64,000 bases of DNA from JANQPX01 sp039197065 (GCA_039197065.1 JBCCUL010000012.1:62001-126000); one strand, 5' to 3'. Shown: positions 1-8,779, counted from the stretch's first letter. Translations and numbers: made by a program. Notes: a model not told the origin generated them from the letters alone.

Positions 1-398
1 ATGAGCGGCGGCAAGCCTTTTGCCTGATCGACCCAGGCCACCACCTGCTTTTCCGAAGGCGTGCTGCGGGTAAGCTTCTTGGCGGCGTTCACCTCTTTCA
101 TCTTCGCGGCCAGATTGTCGGCGCGTCGATTGCGGAGCTCTTTGACCGTGTCGACGCCGGCCGCTTCGAGCAGCTCAGAGAATTGCTTGCCGATGCCGGA
201 AATGCGCATCAGATCAGCGAGATTGGCCCACTTCAGGAGCTGACCGTCATCGAGGCCCGTGGCACCGGCCACTTCACGCCGACCCTTGGCGCTGGCGCAG
301 CGATCCAGGAGCTTCTTCGTATTGGTGATACCGGCGGCCGAGAGCTTCTTGCCATAGACAGGCCCGATGCCCTCAATTTCTTCGATTGGGTAGTTCAT
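1..398 (-). CDS. DUF4332 (helix-hairpin-helix-like) protein, 3' end cut by window
   Basis: The minus-strand frame opens at ATG 396-398 and stays open to base 1, so the C-terminal end lies outside the window. About 132 residues are visible, beginning MNYPIEEIEGIGPVYGKKL. There are two helix-hairpin-helix-like repeats of the form IEGIGPVYGKKL and ISGIGKQFSELLEAAGVDT, which is the pattern of the DUF4332 family. Such tandem HhH repeats usually bind DNA backbone, but no function is established for this family. A GGA-containing stretch lies just upstream of the ATG. It sits downstream of mscL on the same strand with a 9-bp-stem inverted repeat between them, so it may be transcribed separately. The family call is by motif recognition only. 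Confidence 0.7.
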   Translation of the reverse strand, partial: MNYPIEEIEGIGPVYGKKLSAAGITNTKKLLDRCASAKGRREVAGATGLDDGQLLKWANLADLMRISGIGKQFSELLEAAGVDTVKELRNRRADNLAAKMKEVNAAKKLTRSTPSEKQVVAWVDQAKGLPPL

Positions 399-427
399 CG
401 ATCTTCGTCCAAAGGTAGGTGACAGGG

Positions 428-460
428 GGGCTCTCTCGGCGTCAGACGCAAAGAGAGCCC
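428..460 (-). terminator. 9-bp inverted repeat between mscL and the DUF4332 gene
   Basis: A perfect 9-bp stem (GGGCTCTCT at 428-436, AGAGAGCCC at 452-460) with a 15-base loop lies about 29 bases after the mscL stop. There is no T-run after it on the minus strand, so it is not a classical intrinsic terminator. It may be a factor-assisted terminator or an mRNA 3'-end stabiliser. Confidence 0.35.
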
Positions 461-488
461 GATTAACTATCACATCCTAAAGCAGTTT

Positions 489-899
489 TCACTTCTTCAG
501 GAGATCACGGATCTCGGTCAAAAGCTGCACGTCGGCTGCAGGCTCTTCTGGAGCGGGCTCCTCTTCCTTGGCCCGGTTCATCTTATTGACACCTTTGACC
601 AGCATGAAGACGGCAAAGCCGACCAGAAGAAGATTGATGATAGCGTTGATGAACGCGCCGATGCCGATCACGGGTGCGCCTGCATCCTTGGCAGCCTGCA
701 GGTTCGCATAGTCCTCGCCGGTAAGGCTGAAGAAGATGGTACTGAAGTCGACACCGCCCATCATCCAACCGATCGGCGGCATGATCACGTCTTCCACCAA
801 TGATCCGACCATGCCACTGAACGCCGCACCCATGATGATGCCGACAGCCATGTCCATGGCATTGCCGCGCATGATGAACTCTTTGAATTCCTGTATCAT
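489..899 (-). CDS. mscL: large-conductance mechanosensitive channel MscL
   Basis: This 136-residue protein is the usual length for MscL, the inner-membrane pentameric channel that opens under membrane tension and releases solutes during hypo-osmotic shock. The N-terminus MIQEFKEFIMRGNAMDMAVG is the conserved amphipathic S1 helix leading into TM1 (about residues 15-43, with the small-residue face AVGIIMGAAFSGMVGS). A periplasmic loop follows, then TM2 (about 72-100) with the FINAIINLLLVGFAVFML core. The charged C-terminal helix ends LLTEIRDLLKK, the typical cytoplasmic bundle. The gene stands alone with its own upstream region (900-1114). Nothing is unusual apart from a proline/glutamate-rich linker (EEEPAPEEPA) before the C-terminal helix. 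Confidence 0.97.
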   Translation of the reverse strand: MIQEFKEFIMRGNAMDMAVGIIMGAAFSGMVGSLVEDVIMPPIGWMMGGVDFSTIFFSLTGEDYANLQAAKDAGAPVIGIGAFINAIINLLLVGFAVFMLVKGVNKMNRAKEEEPAPEEPAADVQLLTEIRDLLKK

Positions 900-1114
900 T
901 TCTAGCTCTCGATACCCCCAAAAGTTTTTTACTCATCGAGTGTCCCCGCGACGCGGAAACGCCTCGCATCCTGCCTTGTGAGCAAGTTTTACACAAGCTT
1001 GGAGGATAATTAAGCGCTTATTCGCCGGGCCAGAAGAGACAGGCATGATGAGCGACGTGGTCTTCGACCGAAGCAGAGAGATGGGTTTCGATGTCGACCG
1101 CCAGTGACGTCGCC

Positions 1115-2251
1115 TCAGCCACCTGATCCATTCGAGGACGGGAACAGAAACTCTCGTCCCACCTTCACCCGCTGCTGGCCGTCATAGGCGATCACATCAG
1201 CGGTGGCGTAGGTTTCGCCCCAGAGTTCCGGGAGATAGGAGCCGGTGCCGATGAAATCGATCGGCGCCCGAATGCTGGCCATCAGCTTGCATTTCCTGGG
1301 GCTGAAGCCGGAGCTTGCGATGATCTTCACCTGATCGAAACCGGCGTCGTCGAGGGTCTCGCGCATATGAAAGATCGCCGCCGCCGTCACGCCGGTGCCG
1401 GTCAGCCAGCGAAGTTCGGTTTCCGTGCGGTAGGTGCGGATCGCGTGGGCCGCATGACGGTCCAGGACGGCGTAGGAAGCGGCGGTGTCCAGGCCTTCAA
1501 TGAAGCGGCCGCCATGGGTGTCGATGCGAACGCCAAGACGGCCGGCGGCGGCAAGCTCCGGGAAACGCCGGCAGACGGCGAGGCTGTCGGTGACCTCCTG
1601 GCCGAAATAGTCGACCAGCACGTAGAGGGGATCGTCGGGAAAAGTCTCGTGGAACATCTCCGCGGCGCGCAGCGTCGAGCCGGCATAGCCGATCAGCGCG
1701 TGCGGCATGGTGCCAAGGCCTTTCTCATTGCTGAAATAATGGGCGGTCGCATCGGTGGCGTTGCCAATAAAGCCCTTGGCGCCCGTCTCATGTCGTGCCT
1801 TGGCTGAGCCGACGCTCGCGGCATAAGCCATCATCTCCGCCATGTCGGCGCCGGCGCAGTGGCGCGCGTCCATCGCGATGAAGCTGACATAGGGAAGGTC
1901 CGTGCACATCAGGAACGCGTTGAACGCGGCGACGCAAGGCGGGCCGAGGCGCTGGAGGAACACGGTTTCCAGATCGACCAGATGGGCAAAGGGACCTCTG
2001 ATGTACATCAAAGGCTCGCCGGCCCCGACCCAATCGCCCTCCGCGAAGAGCATCTCGATATCGAAGCTGACGCCGCGGGCGTCAGCCATGGCCTTCAGCC
2101 AATCGACGGCCAGCCTGGGCGTGAAGATCACCGGCCTTCGCATGAAGACAGCGTAAGTGACCTCGCAATCCCCGAAGTCGCTTACGATTTCGCGGGTCTT
2201 CAGAAAATACTTGTCGGTGAAGCGCTTAAGATCAGGTTCGCTCGGCCCCAT
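1115..2251 (-). CDS. nicotinate phosphoribosyltransferase-like protein
   Basis: A 378-residue protein of the nicotinate/quinolinate phosphoribosyltransferase fold. Enzymes of this family make nicotinate mononucleotide from nicotinate and PRPP in the NAD salvage (Preiss-Handler) pathway. Recognisable segments are LGTMPHALIG near the middle, VLVDYFGQEVTDSL, RIDTHGGRFIEG, and the phosphate-binding stretch IIASSGFSPRKCKLM near the C-terminus. The ATG at 2249-2251 is preceded by GGAGAG at about six bases, which supports this start. It is shorter than enterobacterial PncB (about 400 residues), so it belongs to a different subgroup and its exact substrate (nicotinate or nicotinamide) is not certain from sequence. 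No NAD-related gene is adjacent. Confidence 0.85.
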   Translation of the reverse strand: MGPSEPDLKRFTDKYFLKTREIVSDFGDCEVTYAVFMRRPVIFTPRLAVDWLKAMADARGVSFDIEMLFAEGDWVGAGEPLMYIRGPFAHLVDLETVFLQRLGPPCVAAFNAFLMCTDLPYVSFIAMDARHCAGADMAEMMAYAASVGSAKARHETGAKGFIGNATDATAHYFSNEKGLGTMPHALIGYAGSTLRAAEMFHETFPDDPLYVLVDYFGQEVTDSLAVCRRFPELAAAGRLGVRIDTHGGRFIEGLDTAASYAVLDRHAAHAIRTYRTETELRWLTGTGVTAAAIFHMRETLDDAGFDQVKIIASSGFSPRKCKLMASIRAPIDFIGTGSYLPELWGETYATADVIAYDGQQRVKVGREFLFPSSNGSGG

Positions 2252-2345
2252 CGCCGGCTCTCCGCTAGCTGTCCCTCTCTATTCCGATAAGCGGTTGATA
2301 CGGCTTAGGCAACCCGTTCCGGCGCCCGAAGTCTATAGAGAGGCT

Positions 2346-3110
2346 CTAAGCATTCGATCGGTAGTGATAACGATAAACTTCGCGAAAGCCGAGTTTCCGA
2401 TAGAGGCCTACGGCCGGCAGGTTATCGGCGACGACCGCAAGCCAGCCGGTCCTGGCGCCTTCGTTCCGGCTCCATCGAAACAGCTGATGAAGGAGCGCAC
2501 CTGCGAGGCCCTGACGCCGTCGTTCCTTGACCGTAAGGACCTCGAACAGGCCGGCGAGTTCGTCATCGATCACCATCAGCCCCAAAGCATCGATTTGCCC
2601 GCTTTCCCCGGCGCGTGCATAGCCCGCCTTCGGCACGAGGCGCTGCAGCATGGTTTCGAGCGTGTCGGCTGTATCGACCTCAGCCCCTTCGAGGCGAAAG
2701 CAGTGCCTGATCCAATCTCTGTCCGGGCGGTCGTCGATGTCGACCTGCAGATCGGGCGCGTGCTCCGTTTGCGCCAGGACATGATCCAGATCCGCGGTCA
2801 TGATGATGGTCTCATCGAAACGCCGCCAGCCTCGCTGATCCAGGCAGGTGGAAAGGGCAGGGCCGGCAAGCGGTGAGAGGCGAAAGATGGTCGGAAGGCC
2901 GTGCGCTTCGTAGATCTTCACCACACGATCGATACGCCGCTCCAGATCGCGGTTGTCAGCGCCAAGACATGTCACCGAATTGGAACGTTTGGTTACGCCG
3001 TCGGCAAGACGGATCACCCAATCCTCATCATAAGCCACTGACAGCGCCGGCCAGGAGGTCAGTATCGACCGTTCCAAGCGAGCAACGAGGTCCAAGTCTA
3101 CCCCGATCAT
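2346..3110 (-). CDS. GNAT-family N-acetyltransferase
   Basis: The frame is open further upstream, but the sensible start is the ATG at 3108-3110 (MIGVDLDLVARLERS), seven bases after the stop of the upstream B3/B4 gene. This gives about 254 residues. The C-terminal half has the GNAT acetyl-CoA-binding signature VLTVKERRRQGLAGALLHQL and the later GLYRKLGFREVYRYHYR strand-helix-strand. The N-terminal half (about residues 1-120) resembles the degenerate first GNAT lobe of two-lobed acetyltransferases, with VAYDEDWVIRLADGVTKRSNS. The substrate is unknown. Tight spacing with the B3/B4-domain gene suggests co-transcription. Confidence 0.8.
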   Translation of the reverse strand: MIGVDLDLVARLERSILTSWPALSVAYDEDWVIRLADGVTKRSNSVTCLGADNRDLERRIDRVVKIYEAHGLPTIFRLSPLAGPALSTCLDQRGWRRFDETIIMTADLDHVLAQTEHAPDLQVDIDDRPDRDWIRHCFRLEGAEVDTADTLETMLQRLVPKAGYARAGESGQIDALGLMVIDDELAGLFEVLTVKERRRQGLAGALLHQLFRWSRNEGARTGWLAVVADNLPAVGLYRKLGFREVYRYHYRSNA

Positions 3111-3117
3111 GGCATGG

Positions 3118-3792
3118 TCAGAGGGGGCGGTTGGTGGCGATGTCGCTTTGGATGTCCTTAGCGAAGCAGTAGAGGCGAAGGCGCTCGGCGGCGAACTCAA
3201 GGGCGGCCGAGATGTCCGGGGTTTCGCCGAAGCCGATGATCACCATCAGCAGTTCGTCGGTGTCCATGGAGATCAGCGTGCGTTCGCTGTCGCTGGTGGG
3301 GCTGCCGAAGGGACCGGCGCCGTCGACGAAGATCGGCAGGCTCTCGAGATTGAGCCGGCCGCGGCCGATCGCCTTATAGCCCTCGTCGGTTTCACCCTTG
3401 CGGAACACCACCGGCGGCTCCAGGGATCTCACATCGTAAGCGCCGATGGAAAAACCGGTCTTCAACGAGATCAGGTTGTTGGTGTCGACCACATTGTTGA
3501 TGCGGTAGATGCCCTTGCCCTGGGTTAGCCGGCGCATCAGACCTTCGGCCGAGGGGCGGTAGCGGCTCGGGTCCTTGCCGAGCATCTTGTAGGCTTTGCG
3601 CGTGGCGCTGATCTGTTCGATGTCGCCGACGGTTCCGCCTGAGAGGCTGGTCAGCCGTTCGGAAGCAACAATGTCCAGCGCCTCGCTCAAGGCCTGTCCG
3701 GGTTCGGTTACGGTCACGGAGCATTGGATGATGCCCAGTGTCACGGGAACACCGGCTTTGGCGAAGGCTTTGCAGACGGCGATGTCGAGCAT
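3118..3792 (-). CDS. free-standing B3/B4-domain protein (PheRS beta-like)
   Basis: A 224-residue protein resembling the B3/B4 editing domain of bacterial phenylalanyl-tRNA synthetase beta subunits, without any synthetase core. Recognisable features are the central SATRKAYKMLGKDPSRYRPSAE helix, the following IYRINNVVDTNNLISLKTGF strand and the glycine-rich DGAGPFGSPTSDSERT loop. In PheRS this domain hydrolyses mischarged tRNA. Free-standing versions are widespread and poorly characterised, and trans-editing or amino-acid binding have been suggested. It is followed by a GNAT gene after seven bases, so the two are probably co-transcribed. Start and stop are both clean. Confidence 0.8.
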   Translation of the reverse strand: MLDIAVCKAFAKAGVPVTLGIIQCSVTVTEPGQALSEALDIVASERLTSLSGGTVGDIEQISATRKAYKMLGKDPSRYRPSAEGLMRRLTQGKGIYRINNVVDTNNLISLKTGFSIGAYDVRSLEPPVVFRKGETDEGYKAIGRGRLNLESLPIFVDGAGPFGSPTSDSERTLISMDTDELLMVIIGFGETPDISAALEFAAERLRLYCFAKDIQSDIATNRPL

Positions 3793-3841
3793 TCAGATCC
3801 TCATGCCAAAATCGCCGCGCATGAATGCTGCGGCTGGTTCA

Positions 3842-4969
3842 CTACGCGGATAACAGCTCGGTGCCGTCGATCGACACCCCGAAACCACCGAGACCGACAT
3901 ATTGGCGGGAGCGGGTCGCCAAAAGCCTGATCGACGAAACGCCGAGATCACGTAATATTTGAGCACCAAGGCCGACATCGCGCCAGTCCTGTTTGCGGCT
4001 CTGATCACTATTTGTCGGTGGCGCCGACTGGCTGAATTCACCGACCGGGACGCCAGCGGCGCCCTCGCGCAGATAGACCAGAACGCCACGCCCTGCCTCG
4101 TCAAAGCGCTTCAGAACATCATTGAGCAACTCGCGGCGCCCAAAGACATCTTCCAGGACGTTTTCTCTGTGCAGGCGGGTCGGCACCGCAATCCCATCGC
4201 CGACGCCGCCGAACACCATGGCCAGGTGCTGAATGTCGTCGAAAGGCGTCGAATAGGCATAGCCCTTGGCAGGGCCGATTTCGGTATTGATCTCGAATTC
4301 ACCGACGCAGTCCACGAGACGCTCACGGCGCTGACGATAGGCGATCAGATCGGCAACCGAGATGACATTGAGCTTATGCTCACGGGCGAAGGCCTGCACT
4401 TCGGGGCCACGTTTGACGGTGCCGTCGTCATTCACCAACTCGCAGATCACGCCGACCGGGGGCAGACCGGCGAGCTTGGCCAGATCGACCGCGGCCTCTG
4501 TATGGCCGGAGCGCATGAGCACGCCGCCGTCCTTAGCGATCAGCGGGAAAATGTGACCGGGGCGGACGAAGTCGCCGGCGCCGGCGTTGCCGTTGGCGAG
4601 TGCGCGCACCGTCGAGCAGCGTTCCTCCGCCGAGATTCCGGTCGTGGTTTCATAGCGATAGTCGACGGAGATGGTGAACGCGGTGCCCAGGGGCGCGTCG
4701 TTGGCGGCGACCATCGGATCGAGATGCAGCCGCCTTGCATCCTCGGACGCCATCGGCGCGCAGACAATGCCGCAGGTATTGCGGATGATGAACGCCATCT
4801 GCGCCGGCGTCGCCTTGGCGGCCGCCATCACGAGATCGCCCTCATTTTCGCGATCGTCGTCATCGACCACCACGACCATCTCGCCGGCGGCGATCGCATC
4901 GATCGCCTCCTCGACGCTGGAACGCTCGGCGCTCATGCTGCCGCTCGCCTTTGGCGTGCCTGCGGTCAT
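3842..4969 (-). CDS. ribB: 3,4-dihydroxy-2-butanone-4-phosphate synthase with inactive GTP-cyclohydrolase-II-like C-terminal domain
   Basis: The start chosen is the ATG at 4967-4969, which overlaps the TGA of the DAHP synthase gene (ATGA) and gives 375 residues. An ATG eleven codons later is also possible. Residues about 18-215 are the DHBP synthase domain, which converts ribulose 5-phosphate to the four-carbon riboflavin precursor. The acidic loop DDDDRENEGDLV (36-47) and HTEAAVDLAKLAGL are present. The C-terminal part resembles GTP cyclohydrolase II but lacks the three zinc-binding cysteines (the region reads RLHRENVLEDVFGRRE) and the RQEGRNIGL-type motif. It should therefore not open GTP. 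This matches the RibBX-type arrangement, with a separate RibA elsewhere expected. Confidence 0.92.
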   Translation of the reverse strand: MTAGTPKASGSMSAERSSVEEAIDAIAAGEMVVVVDDDDRENEGDLVMAAAKATPAQMAFIIRNTCGIVCAPMASEDARRLHLDPMVAANDAPLGTAFTISVDYRYETTTGISAEERCSTVRALANGNAGAGDFVRPGHIFPLIAKDGGVLMRSGHTEAAVDLAKLAGLPPVGVICELVNDDGTVKRGPEVQAFAREHKLNVISVADLIAYRQRRERLVDCVGEFEINTEIGPAKGYAYSTPFDDIQHLAMVFGGVGDGIAVPTRLHRENVLEDVFGRRELLNDVLKRFDEAGRGVLVYLREGAAGVPVGEFSQSAPPTNSDQSRKQDWRDVGLGAQILRDLGVSSIRLLATRSRQYVGLGGFGVSIDGTELLSA

Positions 4970-6339
4970 TGCGCCGCGACCCGCTCGGCGATCCGGGCTT
5001 CCTTGAGGGAATTGGCAATGAGGAAGGCGAGCTCGAGGCTCTGCGACGCGTTCAGACGCGGATCGCATTGGGTGTGATAGCGGTTTCTCAGATCCTCGGC
5101 CGTGATTGCCTGGGCGCCGCCGGTACATTCGGTGACGTCCTGTCCCGTCATTTCGATATGCAGGCCGCCGGCATGGGTGCCTTCGGCCCGATGGATCTGC
5201 AGGAAGGCATCGACCTCGCCGACGATATTGTCGAATGGCCGCGTCTTGTAACCGGTCGCCGATTTGATGGTGTTGCCATGCATGGGATCGCAGGTCCAGA
5301 CCACCTTCTTGCCCTCGCGCTCGATGGACTGAAGAAGCTGCGGCAGACCCTCCTGCAGCTTGTCTTTGCCCATGCGCGTGATGACCGTGAGCTTGCCCGG
5401 CTTGTTGGTGGGATTGAGCTTGTCGCAGAGTCTCAGGAGATCGTCGCCGCTCATGCCCGGCCCGGCCTTGACGCCGATGGGGTTGGCGATGCCGCGGCAG
5501 AACTCCACATGGGCACCGTCGAGATCGCGCGTACGTTCGCCGATCCAGACCAGATGGGCGGAGGTGTCGTACCAGCAGCCCGTCGTGCTGTCGATCCGGG
5601 TCATCGCCTCCTCATAGCCAAGCAGAAGCGCTTCGTGGGAGGTGTAAAGCGTGGTGCGGCGGATGTCGGGCGTTGAGATGTCGGAGACGCCACAGGCCTC
5701 CATGAACGCCACGGCCTCGGTGATCCGATCGGCAAGGTCCTGATAACGCTCGCTTTGCGGTGAGTTCTCGACGAAATCGAGGTTCCAGCTGTGAACCCTG
5801 GTCAACGCCGCGAAGCCACCCTGGGTGAACGCGCGCAGAAGATTGAGGCTGGCCGCCGCCTGGCCATAGGCCTGAAGCTGACGGTCCGGATCGGGCTTTC
5901 TGGCCTCCGCGTCGAAAGCCATGCCGTTGATGATGTCGCCGCGATAGCTCGGCAGATCCACCCCATTTTGCGTCTCGATCTCCGAGGATCGGGGTTTCGC
6001 GAACTGGCCTGCCAGCCGCCCGACCTTGACCACCGGAAGGGCCGCGCCATAGGTGAGCGCCACCGACATCTGCAGCAAAACCCGCAGGGTATCGCGGATG
6101 GTGTTCGGGTTGAAATCAGCAAAAGCTTCCGCGCAGTCGCCGCCCTGGAGCATGAAGGCGCGTCCTTCGCAGACTTCGGCGAGCTTTTTCCTAAGCTGCC
6201 GGGCCTCGCCGGCGAAGACGAGCGGCGGGTAGCCGGACAGCGTCTTTTCAACCGAGGCCAGCGCATCGGCATCGGCATAGGCCGGCATCTGGGCTACCGG
6301 ATAGCCACGCCAGCTCGAAGGGGTCCACTCTTTCGCCAT
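4966..6339 (-). CDS. aroG: type II 3-deoxy-7-phosphoheptulonate (DAHP) synthase
   Basis: A 457-residue plant/mycobacterial-type (class II) DAHP synthase, the first enzyme of the shikimate pathway, condensing PEP with erythrose 4-phosphate. Class features are MAKEWTPSSWR at the N-terminus, MLQGGDCAEAF with the metal-binding cysteine C69, RMGKDKLQEGLP, CDPMHGNTIKSATGYKTR and the metal site GGLHIEMTGQDVTECTGG, followed by YHTQCDPRLN near the C-terminus. The length is normal. The stop overlaps the ribB start by four bases, so the two are translationally coupled. This links two enzymes that draw on pentose-phosphate sugars. The class is certain; the symbol is by analogy with the mycobacterial enzyme. 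Confidence 0.95.
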   Translation of the reverse strand: MAKEWTPSSWRGYPVAQMPAYADADALASVEKTLSGYPPLVFAGEARQLRKKLAEVCEGRAFMLQGGDCAEAFADFNPNTIRDTLRVLLQMSVALTYGAALPVVKVGRLAGQFAKPRSSEIETQNGVDLPSYRGDIINGMAFDAEARKPDPDRQLQAYGQAAASLNLLRAFTQGGFAALTRVHSWNLDFVENSPQSERYQDLADRITEAVAFMEACGVSDISTPDIRRTTLYTSHEALLLGYEEAMTRIDSTTGCWYDTSAHLVWIGERTRDLDGAHVEFCRGIANPIGVKAGPGMSGDDLLRLCDKLNPTNKPGKLTVITRMGKDKLQEGLPQLLQSIEREGKKVVWTCDPMHGNTIKSATGYKTRPFDNIVGEVDAFLQIHRAEGTHAGGLHIEMTGQDVTECTGGAQAITAEDLRNRYHTQCDPRLNASQSLELAFLIANSLKEARIAERVAAQ

Positions 6340-6378
6340 TCAGGGCATCCTTACGAACGTCAGCACGAACGCCGGCCG

Positions 6379-7764
6379 TCAAGCCGACGCTTGATACATG
6401 GTAACGAATTCCTCCGCTGCCGAGGGGTGGAGGCCAACCGTAGCATCGAAATCTGCCTTGGTTGCGCCGGCGGTCATCGCCACCGCGAGGCCCTGCATGA
6501 TCTCCCCGGCGTCGTCGCCGACCATATGGGCGCCGAGAACGCGGTCGGAGGCCGCATCCACCACCAGCTTCATCATGATCTTCACCGGCTCCTCGGTCAA
6601 TGTATGCAGCATCGGCCGAAAGCTGGTTTTGAAGATCGTGACCTCATGGCCTTCCTTCCTGGCCTGTTCCTCGGTCAGGCCGACAGCACCCGCTTCGGGA
6701 AGGCCGAAGACCGCGGTCGGAATGGTGTTGTAGCGCACGTCATGCGGGTTGTCGTTGAACAGCGTTTCCGCGATCGCGCGACCTTCGGCAATGGCGACCG
6801 GCGTCAGGTCATGGGCGCCGGAATGGAGGCCTACTCCGGCATGGTCGGAGCAGTCTCCGACCGCGTAGATGGTCTCCACATTGCTTTTGTAGTCGCGGCC
6901 GACATGGATCGCGCCGCTTTCATCCATGGTGACGCCGAGTTCGGTGAGCCCGAGCGATTCGGTATTGGGGATCGGGTTGCGCCCGGTGGCGTAGAGGACT
7001 GTGTCGAAACGCATCTCGCCCGCTGAGGTTAGGACCCTGAAGTCATCGCCATCGGGCTCGATCGCCTGGATCGTGGTGCCGGCGTGCACGTTCAGACCGC
7101 GGATTTTGTACTGCTCGACCAGGGCTTCGCGAACGTCCTGATCGAAGCCGGCCAGCGGTAGCGGCTTTCTGAAGAAGATCGAGGTTTCGACGCCGAGTCC
7201 GTTGAAGATGCTGGCAAGTTCGACGCCGATATAGCCGGCCCCCATGACGGCGAGCCGCCTTGGCTCTGTGGTCATCCCTTCCAGCGCCTCGTTGGAGGTG
7301 ATAACATTGTTGATGCCCGGTACGTCGACGAGGCTCGGCCTTGCGCCCACCGCGACGAGGATGCGGTCGGCGGTATAGGTCGCGCCACCGACGTCGACGC
7401 TGTTCGGCCCGCTGACCCGTCCCCGGCCTTCGATCACCTGCACACCGGCCTTCTCCAGCATGTTGCGATAAATGCCGTTCAGGCGGTTGATCTCCTGATT
7501 GCGGGCGTCGATCAGATGGCGCCAGTCCAGCTTGGGCTCGCCGATGCTCCAGCCATAACCGCTCGCCGCTTTGAAATGCTCCGAGAACAGCGCGCCATAG
7601 CGCATCAGTTTCTTAGGCACGCAGCCGCGGATGACGCAGGTCCCGCCAAGGCGGCTGTCCTCGCAAAGGGCGACGCGTGCGCCATAGCTTGCGGCACGCC
7701 TGGCGCAAGCCACCCCGCCGGAGCCGCCGCCGATAACAAAAAGATCGAATTCCGCCACGTTCAT
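6379..7764 (-). CDS. gor: glutathione-disulfide reductase
   Basis: A 461-residue FAD/NADPH disulfide reductase. The N-terminal FAD site is FDLFVIGGGSGGVACARRA (residues 6-24). The redox-active pair is GGTCVIRGCVPKK (C43 and C48), the NADPH-binding motif is GAGYIGVELASIFNGLG, the second FAD contact is YAVGDC, and the C-terminal active-site histidine lies in VGLHPSAAEEF. The GCVPKK form is typical of glutathione reductase rather than lipoamide or mercuric reductase. The frame is open eleven codons further upstream through a GTG, but the ATG at 7762-7764, next to a GGAAGGA stretch, fits the family best. It precedes the DAHP synthase gene by about 40 bases. Confidence 0.93.
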   Translation of the reverse strand: MNVAEFDLFVIGGGSGGVACARRAASYGARVALCEDSRLGGTCVIRGCVPKKLMRYGALFSEHFKAASGYGWSIGEPKLDWRHLIDARNQEINRLNGIYRNMLEKAGVQVIEGRGRVSGPNSVDVGGATYTADRILVAVGARPSLVDVPGINNVITSNEALEGMTTEPRRLAVMGAGYIGVELASIFNGLGVETSIFFRKPLPLAGFDQDVREALVEQYKIRGLNVHAGTTIQAIEPDGDDFRVLTSAGEMRFDTVLYATGRNPIPNTESLGLTELGVTMDESGAIHVGRDYKSNVETIYAVGDCSDHAGVGLHSGAHDLTPVAIAEGRAIAETLFNDNPHDVRYNTIPTAVFGLPEAGAVGLTEEQARKEGHEVTIFKTSFRPMLHTLTEEPVKIMMKLVVDAASDRVLGAHMVGDDAGEIMQGLAVAMTAGATKADFDATVGLHPSAAEEFVTMYQASA

Positions 7765-7846
7765 TCCTTCCGGCAGGCACATTGTCGGGAAGACCACCGA
7801 TCGTGCATCGAGCGGCTCTTCTCTTGCTTATGTGATAGGCGCTTGG

Positions 7847-8779
7847 CTACCGCTTGTCAGCAGTAACCGGGGACTTCGGCATGGTCCCGCGGATCGCATT
7901 CTTAAGAGCGGCCGTTTCGGGCGTGTCGACCTGGCCGATCCTGGTGAGGAGTCCTATCGGGCGCGCAATCGCAGGATCGCCCAGATGGCGCCAGGTCACG
8001 CGATCGTCGCGCGCGTTCCGCAAGGCTGACAAGGGCAACAGCGCAACGCCCGAACCACCCGCAAGCAGTGCCAGGGCGGTCGTCGAGCGCTCGGCCTCAT
8101 AGGTCCAGGTCAAGGCCTGGTAAGCGCGCGCCATGGCTTCATCGATCAGCATGCGATTGCCGGTTTTGCGCGCAGGCAGAATGAGCGCTTCGCCGTCAAG
8201 CATTGCCCATGGAACCACGTCCTGATCGGCAAGCGGGTGGTGCTTGGGCAGCGCAAGAACGATCTGGTCGTCGAACAGCGTTTCGAACGCGGTGCCGGGC
8301 TCGAGCGCCGGGATCGAGCAGATGCCGAAATCCGCTTCGCCCTGCGCGACCGCTTCGGCCACCTCGTTCGCGGCCAAGTCCATGATCCGAATGCGCGACG
8401 CATGACCGTCAGCGCGAGACCGAGACAGGGCCTCCGGCAGCATCCCAGCAACCACCGTCGGTATGGTCGCCACGGTCACGATGCGGCTTCGCTGATGGCC
8501 AAAGGCGATGCTCTCATCGCGCATCGCACGCAGTGTTTCTCTAGCATCATCAAGGATCGCCTCCGCCCTAGCCCGTAGGCGCTTTGCAGCGAGCGTGGGC
8601 TTAACCTTGCGGGTCGTGCGCTCGAACAGCACCGAACCCAGGGCGTCCTCCAGCTTCTGAACCCGGCGCGTGATCGCTGACTGCGAAAGGTTGAGCTTTT
8701 GCGATGCCAGGTGAAAAGACCCGGTTTCCTTAACAGCCAGAAAAGCTTCGAGATCGGCGAAATCATAATTGATGTCCAT
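7847..8779 (-). CDS. LysR-type transcriptional regulator (TcuR-like by position)
   Basis: A 310-residue LysR regulator. The N-terminal winged helix (about residues 5-65) reads LEAFLAVKETGSFHLASQK and SAITRRVQKLEDALGSVLFERT. The rest is the two-lobed periplasmic-binding-protein-like effector domain. It is transcribed divergently from tcuA-tcuB with 78 bases between the start codons, the usual arrangement for a LysR gene and its target. In Salmonella the LysR regulator TcuR controls tcuABC, so a role in sensing tricarballylate or a related acid is inferred from position. A perfect 7-1-7 palindrome in the intergenic region is a good candidate operator. Confidence 0.9.
   Translation of the reverse strand: MDINYDFADLEAFLAVKETGSFHLASQKLNLSQSAITRRVQKLEDALGSVLFERTTRKVKPTLAAKRLRARAEAILDDARETLRAMRDESIAFGHQRSRIVTVATIPTVVAGMLPEALSRSRADGHASRIRIMDLAANEVAEAVAQGEADFGICSIPALEPGTAFETLFDDQIVLALPKHHPLADQDVVPWAMLDGEALILPARKTGNRMLIDEAMARAYQALTWTYEAERSTTALALLAGGSGVALLPLSALRNARDDRVTWRHLGDPAIARPIGLLTRIGQVDTPETAALKNAIRGTMPKSPVTADKR

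Noticed and set aside
3959..5077. Long plus-strand open frame opposite ribB
   Set aside because: It mirrors the codon pattern of the recognised ribB gene on the other strand and has no recognisable domain; long antisense frames are common in high-GC genes.
5791..7026. 411-codon plus-strand frame across DAHP synthase and gor
   Set aside because: It spans two well-identified minus-strand genes and the gap between them; composition is Arg/His/Gly-rich as expected for an antisense shadow.
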